Of a stretch of 64,000 nucleotides of DNA, positions 24,100 through 33,508 are shown piece after piece. A program made the position numbers and the translations under genes. The stretch covers positions 248,001 to 312,000 of the forward strand of contig NZ_ATGG01000011.1 of assembly GCF_000413855.1 (NCBI RefSeq), read 5' to 3'. This stretch comes from Acinetobacter gyllenbergii CIP 110306 = MTCC 11365. GTDB lineage: Bacteria; Pseudomonadota; Gammaproteobacteria; Pseudomonadales; Moraxellaceae. Under the pieces are notes generated by a model, which was given only the letters and a program-made list of their open reading frames with translations, was not told the DNA's origin and ran no database searches. Within the stretch, counting starts at the first letter, position 1; every line of letters begins with the position of its first letter.

Positions 24100-26790
24100 T
24101 TAGAATTTAATTTCTATCCCAGCTTTGATGGTGCGGCCAGGAATCGGCATTCTAATCACAGTACCTGGATCAAAGTTATAACGGTTGGTCAGGTTGTCGA
24201 CATTAAAAGAAAGAGCCAGATTAGGGTTCCACTGATAACTCGCAAACACATCAATTAAAGTTTCAGAAGAAATCTCTGTTACTGCCCGTCCACTGACCCC
24301 TGTACCAGCTAACCAGCCTTTCGGGTTTTTCTTTTCTGAATGATATCTGGCACGCGCACCTAGAACGAGTTTATTGTCCAATAGGTTTTTACCTACCGTC
24401 AGATTCAAAATCTTGCGAGGTGGAAGACGAGTTGAAATCAAGCTCCAAGAATCACCAACCTCATTACAATCTTCTTTGCTCGCAGGACAAACTTTAGGCG
24501 CTTGATATAAGGTACCATTCAAACTAGTAAAGAAACTTGGATGATGATAAGCAAGATCAAACTCTAAACCTTTGAGTACGACTTGATTATAATTTACAAA
24601 AGTATAAGAGGTGGTATAAGGAAGAATAAAATCTGGTGTAATCTGATTTTCAATATCTTTTTTCTGCACGCCTTGAGTTAGAAAATCTTTGGTTTGATTA
24701 CGGAAATAATTAAGATTGAATTTTAAATGATCGGCTGCTGAGAATAGATTGTCACGCTCTCCAACAAAACCCAGCTCTATCAGACGAGAATTTTCCGATT
24801 TAATTGGTAAATCAGGATCATAGCTAAAGGTTTGACCCGACACTGTCGATTCAAATAAACTTGGACTACGGTAGGTATTTGAAAGTTTCCCATAGACATC
24901 AATCCCATTGACGATTTGATAGTTCAACTGGGACATCCAATCTATTTTTCCCTCATATTGACGTGCTGCATAACCTTTTGCATTTAAGTCTGAATGCGCG
25001 ATTGGCGTCATTGGTCGATATTGATCACCATAGTCTTTTACTTTTGCTTTATGCCATTTACTGCCTAGGCTCAAAGTGAAATCATTAAAAATATAATCGC
25101 CGTTGAGAAAGACTGAGGATTCTTTACGTAACCCATCACGGGCAATTTCATGATCAATAAGATTCTGCGGCTTCATCCGCTGTTCATCATAAGTTAGACC
25201 ATAATTTAAGGTCAAATTCTCAACTTTACTGGTGTTTTCTAAATTTAGGCCAGTTCGATAATCTTGAAAACTCCCCCAATATTGATCACCATAACTTGAA
25301 TTTTTCATACCAATCATGCCATTATGCTGACGATATTTGGCATTGGTATGCCAAATGCCCAGTTCCAAATCGACCCAGTTATTCTGTTTAGGTTTGTAGG
25401 TATAACTACCACTCAAGGCATTAATGGCGGCTGAACCAAGTGACCATTGTGGCATGGTATACGCATTTTCAATGTATTGTGGCTCAACATAGTCACCATC
25501 GATATAGCCGTAGGGTGGTGAATTTGGATCAATGACCTTTGATCGGCTCCAATAAAACGCCATCACTTCACCCGCTTTTTGTACATGGCGTCGCATATTT
25601 ACTTCAACACGGTGTTCATCACTGAGATTGACACCAGCTTTGATAATTCCCGAATCGCTTTGATAACTGGTATTCACCACTTCCTGACCTGGACCAACGT
25701 CGAGGATATCCCGTTTCTCATAATAATCAATACCATGTTTTCCAGCATAGTAGTTGCCGACCTCTCGTTTACTATAGGCAGCCACCAAGTCAAACATCTC
25801 ATTCCGATAAGCCAGAGCAAGTGTTCCCGCACCATTCTGAAAATTGTTTGAAGAAATTTTATTGTGGAGCAGATAAGACATCTGCTCCTTTTCATTATCA
25901 GAGGTATTAGGCGTTTTATTATTGTTATAAAAACTGCCTTTAAGCATGACACCCGCGTTTTGGTTAGGAAGTAGAATATCATTGACGCTTAAGGTTCGCA
26001 TTTTTACAATGCCACCAATTCCCCCTACACTGAATTTTGCGCGTGAAGCACCTTTTTCAACCTCAATTTGGCTAATTAAATCCATATCAATATAGGTACG
26101 ATCACTTTCCCCTTGATAACCCCGAAAGGTATGACTCGATTGTAGACTTCCATCAATCACCACTGGAACACGCCCTTCACCCTGCATCCCGCGAATTCCA
26201 ATGTCAATTGCGCCTGCCTCATTCCTTAAACTGTTGACCTGCACCCCAGCAATATCAGAAAAAACATCACCATTACCCGTCCCCCTAAATCGATTAATCT
26301 GTTCCCGATTAAGATGACTGGTATTCACCTTGGCTTTTTGTGGTTCAGCATTCACTTTAATCTCAGGCAGAACAACAACATCTGTTGCCATTTGATTGAA
26401 TGACTCCACGCGCTGACTATTCGTATTGATTTTTTCAGAATATGTGGATGTTGCTTGAGCTTGGGGAAGTAATAAGTAGGTCGAGCCTTGTCGTATGATA
26501 CGATAAGGCTGATCAGCCAATAGGTAATCAAAGCCTTTCTGTATGGAGTATTGTCCTGTAATGCCTTTGCTTTGTAGCCCTTTTAGCAGTTTAGAATCAT
26601 AACTTAAGACAATGCCAGACTGTGCAGCAAAGCTGGACAGTACATAACCCAATTGGTTTGCAGGAATTTGATAGTATTTTTCCGAAGTCGGTTTCTCAAG
26701 AGCTGTAACCGACGAGGTGATTTCGGCATAAGCCCCATGTATACAGACACAATGTATGAGAATTGCCAAAGTTTGCTGCTTGAATTTCAT
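24100..26790 (-). CDS. STN-type TonB-dependent receptor, probable heme/hemoprotein receptor of heme cluster 1
   Basis: The protein of about 896 residues has a Sec signal, then an STN signalling domain (about 40-100, YQIPANQLGYVLSSFAAQSG), as in FecA-type receptors that talk to a FecR/FecI pair. A plug (about 170-280, IGIRGMQGEGRVPVVIDG) and barrel follow, ending GIEIKF. It resembles the hemophilin receptor HphR at 54820 in layout and in many short motifs (for example GVQ, YRSPSLFESTV, PGRT). FecIR, heme oxygenase and DUF454 genes directly upstream mark it as a heme receptor. The GTG at 26802 is in frame, but the ATG at 26790 gives a proper signal peptide. A Fur box overlaps the upstream region. 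Confidence 0.85.
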   Translation of the reverse strand: MKFKQQTLAILIHCVCIHGAYAEITSSVTALEKPTSEKYYQIPANQLGYVLSSFAAQSGIVLSYDSKLLKGLQSKGITGQYSIQKGFDYLLADQPYRIIRQGSTYLLLPQAQATSTYSEKINTNSQRVESFNQMATDVVVLPEIKVNAEPQKAKVNTSHLNREQINRFRGTGNGDVFSDIAGVQVNSLRNEAGAIDIGIRGMQGEGRVPVVIDGSLQSSHTFRGYQGESDRTYIDMDLISQIEVEKGASRAKFSVGGIGGIVKMRTLSVNDILLPNQNAGVMLKGSFYNNNKTPNTSDNEKEQMSYLLHNKISSNNFQNGAGTLALAYRNEMFDLVAAYSKREVGNYYAGKHGIDYYEKRDILDVGPGQEVVNTSYQSDSGIIKAGVNLSDEHRVEVNMRRHVQKAGEVMAFYWSRSKVIDPNSPPYGYIDGDYVEPQYIENAYTMPQWSLGSAAINALSGSYTYKPKQNNWVDLELGIWHTNAKYRQHNGMIGMKNSSYGDQYWGSFQDYRTGLNLENTSKVENLTLNYGLTYDEQRMKPQNLIDHEIARDGLRKESSVFLNGDYIFNDFTLSLGSKWHKAKVKDYGDQYRPMTPIAHSDLNAKGYAARQYEGKIDWMSQLNYQIVNGIDVYGKLSNTYRSPSLFESTVSGQTFSYDPDLPIKSENSRLIELGFVGERDNLFSAADHLKFNLNYFRNQTKDFLTQGVQKKDIENQITPDFILPYTTSYTFVNYNQVVLKGLEFDLAYHHPSFFTSLNGTLYQAPKVCPASKEDCNEVGDSWSLISTRLPPRKILNLTVGKNLLDNKLVLGARARYHSEKKNPKGWLAGTGVSGRAVTEISSETLIDVFASYQWNPNLALSFNVDNLTNRYNFDPGTVIRMPIPGRTIKAGIEIKF

Positions 26791-26806
26791 AAGGAGATCC
26801 ACATTA

Positions 26807-26825
26807 GGTAATGATTTTCATTTTC
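26807..26825. promoter_or_regulatory. Fur box upstream of the heme-cluster 1 receptor gene
   Basis: GGTAATGATTTTCATTTTC matches the 19-bp Fur consensus at 15 of 19 positions. It sits between the DUF454 gene and the receptor gene, so the receptor may have its own iron-regulated promoter. Confidence 0.65.
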
Positions 26826-26861
26826 ACTAACTATTACCCAGTGATTTCGAAGAATGTGACA

Positions 26862-27332
26862 TTAACTTTCAATTTTTTCTGATCTGCTCCATATCCATAC
26901 TAAACAAATAAGCAATATCAATAGGAGGCTTAACTTTAAATGCATATGTATGGAAGAAAAAAATAAACTGATTGAAATCAATACACAGCTAAAGGTCAGC
27001 ATGAACTTGCGTAAGCGGGAAATCTTTTTAAACCCGCCCTGATATTGCATCATTAGCAGATTGACATAGCGATTTTGAAGCAACCATTGATGTAATCTTG
27101 AAGAGCTTCTGGCTGCAAAAAAGGTGGCTAAAAATAAAAAGTCTAAGCTAGGCACACCCGGTAAAATAATGCCCAGTACGGCCAAAATCAGACAAAGTAT
27201 GGTCAAAACTATATAAGCACCACGCACCAGCGGTGATGCATGAAGTTTCACTTTGTGTATGCATGGAGAAGGCTCAGCATGAACTGAATCTTCTCCTTTT
27301 GTCTGTTGAGCTAAAGACGCATCTTTTTGCAT
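26862..27332 (-). CDS. DUF454/YbaN-family membrane protein (heme cluster 1)
   Basis: The 156-residue protein has the DUF454 signature VLGIILPGVPSLDFLFLATFFAARSS with three or four membrane helices, and an R-W-LL-NRYVN segment. Its function is unknown. A paralogue (50239-50685) sits in the same place after heme oxygenase in cluster 2, which supports a role linked to heme uptake. It is 12 bases after the heme oxygenase stop. Confidence 0.85.
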   Translation of the reverse strand: MQKDASLAQQTKGEDSVHAEPSPCIHKVKLHASPLVRGAYIVLTILCLILAVLGIILPGVPSLDFLFLATFFAARSSSRLHQWLLQNRYVNLLMMQYQGGFKKISRLRKFMLTFSCVLISISLFFSSIHMHLKLSLLLILLICLVWIWSRSEKIES

Positions 27333-27343
27333 AACTTTTGTGC

Positions 27344-27922
27344 TTAAAGCATATTTTTTAACAAGCTTCCAAAATAATCAAAGGCTTGTTTAGCACCCTG
27401 AATCACTTGTTCCTGTTCATGCTGGCTCAGCTCAGCCGTATCCAGTTCATTGATAAAATGCTTCCATACTTTTGCTCGTCCTTCAGGATAGGCAGCCAAA
27501 TTGCGTGCTCCAAAGTCAGCAGACAAGCCTAACTGTTGTTGTGCTTGTTTAAATAAAAAAGCGGCGCCTAAAGTTGAACCTTCTGAGACATAAATCCAGC
27601 CTAAGGCTTCAGCAAAGCCGACCTTTTCTGTAACGAGTTGCTGCGCATCAGGTTTGATTCCGAGATCATATAAATCCAATAATGCCGCTTGTGAACGACC
27701 ACGAATATCCAAGTCAGTAATCAACGCAGATACTTCAGGATGGCGAAACAGATGTTCGACATTTTGCTGAAAATAATATTGCCCTAGAGTAAATTGAGCA
27801 TAATGCTGCGAATCTAAAAAGACTTGTGCTTGGTGCATTAATTGGTGCATATATTCATGTTGACTCACAGTTTCATTTTTTAACCGTAAGGCAAGTTGAT
27901 TGGTCGCAAGTAAAGTTGACAT
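27344..27922 (-). CDS. hemO: Bacterial heme oxygenase (HemO/BphO family), cluster 1
   Basis: Heme oxygenase opens heme to biliverdin, CO and iron. The 192-residue protein has the N-terminal LRLKNETVSQHEYMHQ helix with a candidate proximal His, and the distal-helix motif GWIYVSEGSTLGAAFLFKQAQ. It is clearly paralogous to the cluster 2 enzyme at 50714, with long identical stretches such as ARNLAAYPEGRAKVWK. It lies between fecR and a DUF454 gene. Confidence 0.9.
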   Translation of the reverse strand: MSTLLATNQLALRLKNETVSQHEYMHQLMHQAQVFLDSQHYAQFTLGQYYFQQNVEHLFRHPEVSALITDLDIRGRSQAALLDLYDLGIKPDAQQLVTEKVGFAEALGWIYVSEGSTLGAAFLFKQAQQQLGLSADFGARNLAAYPEGRAKVWKHFINELDTAELSQHEQEQVIQGAKQAFDYFGSLLKNML

Positions 27923-27989
27923 CAGTTTTTCCAGTGTGTTTGCTATAATCTTATTACCCGTTCAATACGCAAAAGCTGACAAAAAAATT

Positions 27990-28961
27990 CTATTCTTTTT
28001 TCACACCTTTATTATTCGCCTGAATTTTAATGAAATGATCATTGAAAGATCGATCCATTTTGATGGGATAACTCAATTCCAGCGCCGCCTGTAAATCCGT
28101 TACATTATTTACAGGAAAGGAACCCGAAACTTTTAATTCTCTCAATTGTGGATCGATGTCGATATATTGATGTCGATAACGTCCAATCTCTTGGAATAGC
28201 TGCGCCAAAGGCATGTCAAAAGCCATAATCATCTGGTTTTTCCATGCAAATACATTTGAATCTAAAGGACCCAAAGCGTTAAAGTTTGTATCATCAAAAC
28301 ATAACTGTTCACCCGCTTGCACAACTGTCATTTTTTGAGATTGATTCAAGGTAACTTTTACCGCACTTTCAATGACCCCTAAGCAGGTTTGTTGTTGCTG
28401 GTTTTGCAGATATTGCACATTGAAAACAGTTCCTAATGCTTGTAAATGAGCCGATTGCGTCTCTACAAAAAATGGACGATAACCCTGCTGCTCATGTGCG
28501 GTATGAATTTGTATTTCGCCATAATGTAAGTGCAGTGTTCGTTGTTGGGATGTATAACGGATATCCAAAGCAGTGTCTGTATTGAGTTGGAGTTGCGTTC
28601 CATCCTCAAGCTTCACAATTTTTTGTTCACCTTTTGCTGTGCTGTAATCTGCCAACCATAAATATTTATAATCAGACTGCCAAGCGACGAGCCCCCCTAA
28701 ACAGGCAAAACAAGCCAATAGAAGTTGTTTGCTCCATTTAAACTGAGCAGCATGATTGCCGGCTTGGATCACTGCCTGCCCGTTCTCTGGAAAATAGTCT
28801 AGACTTGTCAATAAACGTTCTGCTTTAGCCCATGCCATTTGATGTGCTGCACTCTGAGCTTTCCAGTGTTCTAATTCACATTGCTCAGTTTCGGTCAATT
28901 CAGCTGTCTGAATTTTTAGAATCCATTCAGCAGCCTCAGTCAAAATTTGTGCTTGAGACAT
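27990..28961 (-). CDS. FecR-family anti-sigma/sensor protein (cluster 1)
   Basis: The 323-residue protein has an N-terminal cytoplasmic anti-sigma region (AAEWILKIQTAELTETEQCELEHWK), one membrane helix near 95-110 and a periplasmic FecR domain (GEQKIVKLEDGTQLQLNTDTALDI). It is expected to relay the STN signal from the receptor encoded at 24100 to the sigma factor upstream. It begins eight bases after the sigma gene stop. Usual length. Confidence 0.9.
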   Translation of the reverse strand: MSQAQILTEAAEWILKIQTAELTETEQCELEHWKAQSAAHQMAWAKAERLLTSLDYFPENGQAVIQAGNHAAQFKWSKQLLLACFACLGGLVAWQSDYKYLWLADYSTAKGEQKIVKLEDGTQLQLNTDTALDIRYTSQQRTLHLHYGEIQIHTAHEQQGYRPFFVETQSAHLQALGTVFNVQYLQNQQQQTCLGVIESAVKVTLNQSQKMTVVQAGEQLCFDDTNFNALGPLDSNVFAWKNQMIMAFDMPLAQLFQEIGRYRHQYIDIDPQLRELKVSGSFPVNNVTDLQAALELSYPIKMDRSFNDHFIKIQANNKGVKKE

Positions 28962-28968
28962 TAAAATA

Positions 28969-29454
28969 TCAATCCATGACTGCTAAACATTGAGTCAGTA
29001 CAGTCACTAAATCTCGCATAACCGTTCTTGTCGAAATATTCAAACGCGTTGCGATTTCCTGTTGTGTAAGCCCTTCCAGTTGTGACCAGATAAAGACCTG
29101 CTGTTGACGTTCTGGTAACTGGTTGAGTAATTGATTAATTAAACACAAAGATTCAATGGCTGAGAGTTTTTGCTCAGGTGTAATTTCATCATATTCAGCT
29201 CGGCTTGCAAGCGCCTCCAAGTAAGCTTTTTCTATTGATTTACGTTGATACCAGTTGATTAGCAGGCCTTTCGCAACTGTTGTCAAAAGTGCCCGTGGCT
29301 GATCAAAATACAATTGATCTTTACGTTTCAGAATACGAATAAAGGTGTCATGGGCTAAATCCGCAGCATCCTCACTCTGATTAAGACGACGCTTTAACCA
29401 TTGATATAGCCAAGAGTGATGATGACGATAGAGCGTATTGATGGGATCAGACAT
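28969..29454 (-). CDS. FecI-type ECF sigma factor (cluster 1)
   Basis: The 161-residue sigma70 ECF protein has region 2 (DAADLAHDTFIRILKR, PRALLTTVAKGLLINWYQRK) and region 4 (LEGLTQQEIATRLNISTRTVMRDL). It is first in a leftward fecI-fecR-hemO-DUF454-receptor run and carries a Fur box just upstream, giving the standard double control of low iron plus heme signal. Normal length. Confidence 0.9.
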   Translation of the reverse strand: MSDPINTLYRHHHSWLYQWLKRRLNQSEDAADLAHDTFIRILKRKDQLYFDQPRALLTTVAKGLLINWYQRKSIEKAYLEALASRAEYDEITPEQKLSAIESLCLINQLLNQLPERQQQVFIWSQLEGLTQQEIATRLNISTRTVMRDLVTVLTQCLAVMD

Positions 29455-29463
29455 TTTTTAAAG

Positions 29464-29482
29464 GAGAATGAGAATTATTAGC
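29464..29482. promoter_or_regulatory. Fur box upstream of fecI (cluster 1)
   Basis: GAGAATGAGAATTATTAGC matches the Fur consensus at 15 of 19 positions and starts 10 bases from the sigma factor start. Confidence 0.65.
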
Positions 29483-29660
29483 AATATCTTAGCAAAAAAT
29501 AAGTGAATAAAAACGCCTCTTTTTCTTTCTCAAGTATTTTTTTAATTTTTCTTCCGTTCACAAGCATCGAATGCTAAAGGTTTAAACATCCAATGCCCTT
29601 CCCTTTGTTGCTTTGAAAAGGCGTTATCATTTTCAAATTTATAAAAGCCATTTTAACGCT

Positions 29661-30350
29661 TTAGATTAGCATCCATAAATGTATCGCGAATGGTCCAACC
29701 AACACCATCAAAATACCCGCAATCACCATGGTTAAACTTGCGATTACCCCTTCTTCACTATTACGTTGCTGAGCTCTCACCGTGCCAAAGCCATGTGCTG
29801 CATTACCCAATGCAGCGCCGTTTGCCACATTGGAGCGGATTTTGGTGATGGCTAAAATAGCATCACCACAAATCATCCCGACCAACCCAGTAATCACTGT
29901 AAATAAAGAAACCAAAGCTGCTGAACCATGGATATCTTCTGCCAAAATCATGGCAAAAGGTGTTGAAATGGAACGAGCCATTAAACTTTGGGTTACCTCG
30001 GGACTAAAATGAAATAACTTTGCCATTTCATAGGCAGAGATCACACCAACACTCATCCCGACCACAATCGCAATCGATAGTACACCCAAATTTTTACGAA
30101 TCGTTTCCCGATAACGGTAAATTGGTACGGCGAATGCAACAGTTGCTGGCCCGAGTAAATTCACAATCCATTGCGTATCTTGTGCATAGGTCTGATATGA
30201 AATTCCAAAGATCGCCATCAACAGAATCGTGACGACGGGCACGCTAATCGCAGGTGATAACCATAGTTGAGGGTGTTTTTGATAGATACGCTTTGCCACG
30301 ATGTAAGCAAGCAGCGTCCAGATCAAACAAACAATTGACCACATATTCAT
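29661..30350 (-). CDS. LrgB/CidB-family membrane protein
   Basis: The 229-residue protein has about seven transmembrane helices and the family motif GAALGNAAHGFGTVRA. LrgB/CidB proteins work with LrgA/CidA in murein hydrolase control or organic-acid export; which applies here is unknown. It is ten bases after the LrgA-like gene in the same direction, and the pair is divergent from a LysR gene, the CidR-cidAB arrangement. Confidence 0.85.
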   Translation of the reverse strand: MNMWSIVCLIWTLLAYIVAKRIYQKHPQLWLSPAISVPVVTILLMAIFGISYQTYAQDTQWIVNLLGPATVAFAVPIYRYRETIRKNLGVLSIAIVVGMSVGVISAYEMAKLFHFSPEVTQSLMARSISTPFAMILAEDIHGSAALVSLFTVITGLVGMICGDAILAITKIRSNVANGAALGNAAHGFGTVRAQQRNSEEGVIASLTMVIAGILMVLVGPFAIHLWMLI

Positions 30351-30360
30351 TTTGACTGCC

Positions 30361-30792
30361 TTAGCTATGCTTATGTTGAAAGTGTTTACGTCCGTGTAAA
30401 TAGGACTTTAAGCGGTTGTAATAATGGATGGTCAAACACGTACTCAACATGACTAAAATTGTCCCAACCGCGATACTCAAGACAATTTGCCAGCCTTCCG
30501 TCATAAACAGGCTTTTATATTGCACGACAGCAACGACCACAGGTACAAAAAACAGCAATAGCTCTCCTAAGATAAAGGTCGCGCCCATTGCCACTTGATC
30601 CATCTTAATCACTTTAAAAAACAAGCTGAAAAGCAGTAGAAACATTCCCAATATCCCTGCTGAAATCGGGATACCCAGTTTCTGGTTTAAGACATAACCT
30701 GCCAACCAAAATGCAGCAAGAATCAGAATTTGTTTAAATAACATCAAGAGTGAATTTTTTGGGAGAGATTTAGAAACAGCTTCGGTACTCAT
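30361..30792 (-). CDS. LrgA/CidA-family (holin-like) membrane protein
   Basis: The 143-residue protein has four membrane helices and the LrgA/CidA core with LGIPISAGILGMFLLL and MGATFILGELLLFFVPVVVAVVQY. It forms a two-gene operon with the LrgB-like gene and is divergent from the LysR regulator at 30903. Confidence 0.85.
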   Translation of the reverse strand: MSTEAVSKSLPKNSLLMLFKQILILAAFWLAGYVLNQKLGIPISAGILGMFLLLFSLFFKVIKMDQVAMGATFILGELLLFFVPVVVAVVQYKSLFMTEGWQIVLSIAVGTILVMLSTCLTIHYYNRLKSYLHGRKHFQHKHS

Positions 30793-30902
30793 TTAACAAC
30801 ATCAAATGGTGAACAACATGATTATCTTATCCACTGTGCATCGATGTAATATGAATTATTCATGCTAAAATTATGCATAAATGGAATAATTTTAGATTGA
30901 CT

Positions 30903-31820
30903 ATGCTTTCTCTCAAATCATTACAATGCTTTGTTCATTTGGTTAAAAGCAAAAGCTTTACCCGTACCGCTGAAGCGCTCTCCCTAACGCAGCCGACCAT
31001 CAGTAAAATGCTGCAACAGCTTGAAGAACAACTACAGGTACAGTTGTTTGTAAAGCCTGAACATGGTCGAAAAAGACAAGTTGAGCTGACTGAAATTGGG
31101 CAGCGTATTTATCAACATGCTTTAGGATTACTGCAAGCTGAGCAAAATATCTTTTTAGAAATTGAAAATTATCAACAATTAAATACAGGCACCTTAAAAC
31201 TCGGTGTGCCACCACTCGGTGCTCAACTGCTCACCACCGCCCTGTTTGATTATCACCAACAATGGCCCCGTATTGAGCTGTCCTTTCTCGAAGTCGGTTC
31301 TCGAGGGATCGAGCAAGCGCTGTTAAATAATGAACTCGATGTGGGGGTATTATTGCAGCCCTTTGATCAGCAAATTTTCAACAGTATTGAACTGTGTGAT
31401 TACCCACTGATGGTGCTATTGCGACGAGATGCAACTTGGGCAAACCGGAAGAAAATAAATTTGGAAGAACTGCAACAGCAATCCTTTCTGATGTTTCCTG
31501 AAAATTTTTCGCTCAACAGCATCATTCTTGATGCCTGCCAACAGCACGGCTTTTATCCAACGATTGCTTGCCGTACCAGTCAATGGAATTTATTGGCTGA
31601 TATGGTACTACAACGTATGGGTATTGCTCTACTGCCACAATATTATACCGATATGCTTGATCCCCAATTATTCGCAGCAATCCCGCTGGAAAAGCCCAAC
31701 ATTCAATGGCATTTGGCCATGGCATGGAAAAAAAACCTTCCTGTCTCTCCTGCAGTACAAGCATGGCTCAGTGTAATTCATCAACATTTTCAAAAAATTA
31801 GGCCCAAGTTAGAGCCGTGA
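30903..31820 (+). CDS. LysR-family regulator, CidR-like
   Basis: The protein of about 305 residues has a typical winged helix (FVHLVKSKSFTRTAEALSLTQPTISKMLQQLE) and a substrate-binding-like C-terminal domain. I choose the ATG at 30903 (MLSLKSLQCF); an earlier in-frame start at 30873 would add ten residues that do not fit the family. Divergent from the LrgA/LrgB pair, its probable target, with a short AT-rich intergenic region. Confidence 0.8.
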   Translation: MLSLKSLQCFVHLVKSKSFTRTAEALSLTQPTISKMLQQLEEQLQVQLFVKPEHGRKRQVELTEIGQRIYQHALGLLQAEQNIFLEIENYQQLNTGTLKLGVPPLGAQLLTTALFDYHQQWPRIELSFLEVGSRGIEQALLNNELDVGVLLQPFDQQIFNSIELCDYPLMVLLRRDATWANRKKINLEELQQQSFLMFPENFSLNSIILDACQQHGFYPTIACRTSQWNLLADMVLQRMGIALLPQYYTDMLDPQLFAAIPLEKPNIQWHLAMAWKKNLPVSPAVQAWLSVIHQHFQKIRPKLEP

Positions 31821-31935
31821 AAAAGAGGAATAACATTCTCAGAAAAATGGATAAAGCTTTGCCACAAAAAAGCTACCCAATCTTGGGTCAGCTCGCCTAG
31901 ACTAGAATGATCTGTTGATCATATGGCAAATAACA

Positions 31936-32787
31936 ATGAGTGATTCAAACTATATCCCCCCGCAAGTTTGGCAATGGACTGGAGAAAAATCTGATTTAAA
32001 TCAGCCGACGTCAGGCAGCCGCTATGAACATATATTACCTATTGGTAAACATCCGCTTCAATTGTATTCATTGGCAACGCCAAATGGCCAGAAAGTGACG
32101 ATCCTGCTTGAGGAACTATTAGCCTTAGGATATCAAGATGCCGAATACGATGCATGGTTGATTAAAATCGGTGAAGGTCAACAATTCAGCAGTGGCTTTG
32201 TCGAAATTAATCCGAACTCTAAAATTCCAGCACTGGTTGATCATAGTCAGAATCCACCAATCCGTGTTTTTGAATCCGGTTCGATTTTGCTCTATTTGGC
32301 GGAAAAATTTAAAGCCTTTATCCCAACAGATATCGCTGCACGCACCGAATGTCTGAACTGGCTATTTTGGCAAATGGGAAGCGCACCCTACCTCGGTGGT
32401 GGTTTAGGGCATTTTTATGCTTATGCACCTGTGAAAATTGAATATGCGATCAACCGCTTTGCCATGGAAACCAAGCGCTTATTGGATGTTTTAGATCAAC
32501 ACTTAGCAAAAAATGAATATTTGGCTGGTACAGAATATTCCATTGCTGATATTGCGGCTTTTCCTTGGTATGGCAGTTTGGTCAAAGGTTGGGTCTATAA
32601 TGCAGATGAATTCCTAGCTGTAGATCAATATAAACATGTACAACGCTGGGCAGATGCGATTCTGGCACGTCCCGCTGTGCAACGAGGACGAATGGTCAAC
32701 CGTACTTTCGGAGACTTGGAAACCCAACTACATGAACGCCACGATGCCAGTGATTTTGAAACCAAAACGCAGGATAAACTTCAATAA
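31936..32787 (+). CDS. YghU-like glutathione S-transferase (disulfide-bond oxidoreductase)
   Basis: The protein of about 283 residues has the YghU N-terminal signature YIPPQVWQW and LYSLATPNGQKVTILLEELL, where the TPNG loop replaces the usual GST Tyr/Ser/Cys. It has a thioredoxin-fold N-domain and the helical C-domain ending in WADAILARPAVQRG. YghU-type enzymes bind two glutathiones and reduce disulfides. I place the start at the ATG 31936 (MSDSNYIPP). It ends in a long hairpin terminator. Confidence 0.88.
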   Translation: MSDSNYIPPQVWQWTGEKSDLNQPTSGSRYEHILPIGKHPLQLYSLATPNGQKVTILLEELLALGYQDAEYDAWLIKIGEGQQFSSGFVEINPNSKIPALVDHSQNPPIRVFESGSILLYLAEKFKAFIPTDIAARTECLNWLFWQMGSAPYLGGGLGHFYAYAPVKIEYAINRFAMETKRLLDVLDQHLAKNEYLAGTEYSIADIAAFPWYGSLVKGWVYNADEFLAVDQYKHVQRWADAILARPAVQRGRMVNRTFGDLETQLHERHDASDFETKTQDKLQ

Positions 32788-32801
32788 AAAAGATTTAAGT
32801 C

Positions 32802-32835
32802 AAATTTTTATGCTAGTTCACTAGCATAAAAATTT
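32802..32835 (+). terminator. Long perfect hairpin terminator after the GST gene
   Basis: AAATTTTTATGCTAG and its exact reverse complement form a 15-bp stem with a TTCA loop. The AT-rich outer part provides the U-tract. Confidence 0.85.
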
Positions 32836-32899
32836 TATATGCAACGCAATGAAAGAAATAGCTTAATAAAAACAAAGTAATATCTTCTATGGTTCACAC

Positions 32900-33508
32900 A
32901 TGAAACTGTATCAATTATTATCTTATCGAATCCTCCCCTTATTTATGTGCTTGGGCCTTAGTTCATCAATTTGCTCAGCAAAAAACTTATCGCTTTTGCT
33001 GGATAAAGATGTGCAAGAATCATTAATTACAATCAATGGAAATGAATTTATTGAAAAAAATCAAATAAAGGCACTGGCCAATAAAAGTTATCAATATTTT
33101 TCGGTTAAGAAAGAAAATGGAATGATTTATGAAGCGTATATCAGACGATGCGCTGGTGATTATTTAAAAAATCTTGATAAAAAAGAAGCAAAAGCATTCG
33201 AAATCTGTAATCATGAGGTCATAGAGAGTTTAGATGAATTAATGAGCCAAACTAAGGCTTTACGTATACATTTTACAGGTAGCCAATATGTCTATGATGG
33301 CGATGAGAATTCTACCCTGTTTCATTATTATTCTTTTGTTCATGTTAAAAATTACTATATGACTAATGATCAAAAACATCCAATGTATGGGGTAATATAT
33401 CGCTGTAAAGTGAAAGCTGAGACAATGGGATTAGAGGAATTTGTTGAGTCCGCAAAAAATACTTGTGCCAACACAATTGCTGTATCAGCCTCATCCTCTT
33501 TGAAATGA
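32900..33508 (+). CDS. Secreted protein of unknown function
   Basis: I do not recognise this 202-residue protein. It begins with a clear Sec signal (LLSYRILPLFMCLGLSSSICSA, cleavage near residue 27), so the mature form is periplasmic or surface-exposed. The rest is hydrophilic with several Cys (for example RRCAGD, EICNHE, YRCKVK, NTCANT) that could form disulfides in the periplasm. It stands alone: a terminator is before it and a 350-base AT-rich gap follows. Confidence 0.6.
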   Translation: MKLYQLLSYRILPLFMCLGLSSSICSAKNLSLLLDKDVQESLITINGNEFIEKNQIKALANKSYQYFSVKKENGMIYEAYIRRCAGDYLKNLDKKEAKAFEICNHEVIESLDELMSQTKALRIHFTGSQYVYDGDENSTLFHYYSFVHVKNYYMTNDQKHPMYGVIYRCKVKAETMGLEEFVESAKNTCANTIAVSASSSLK

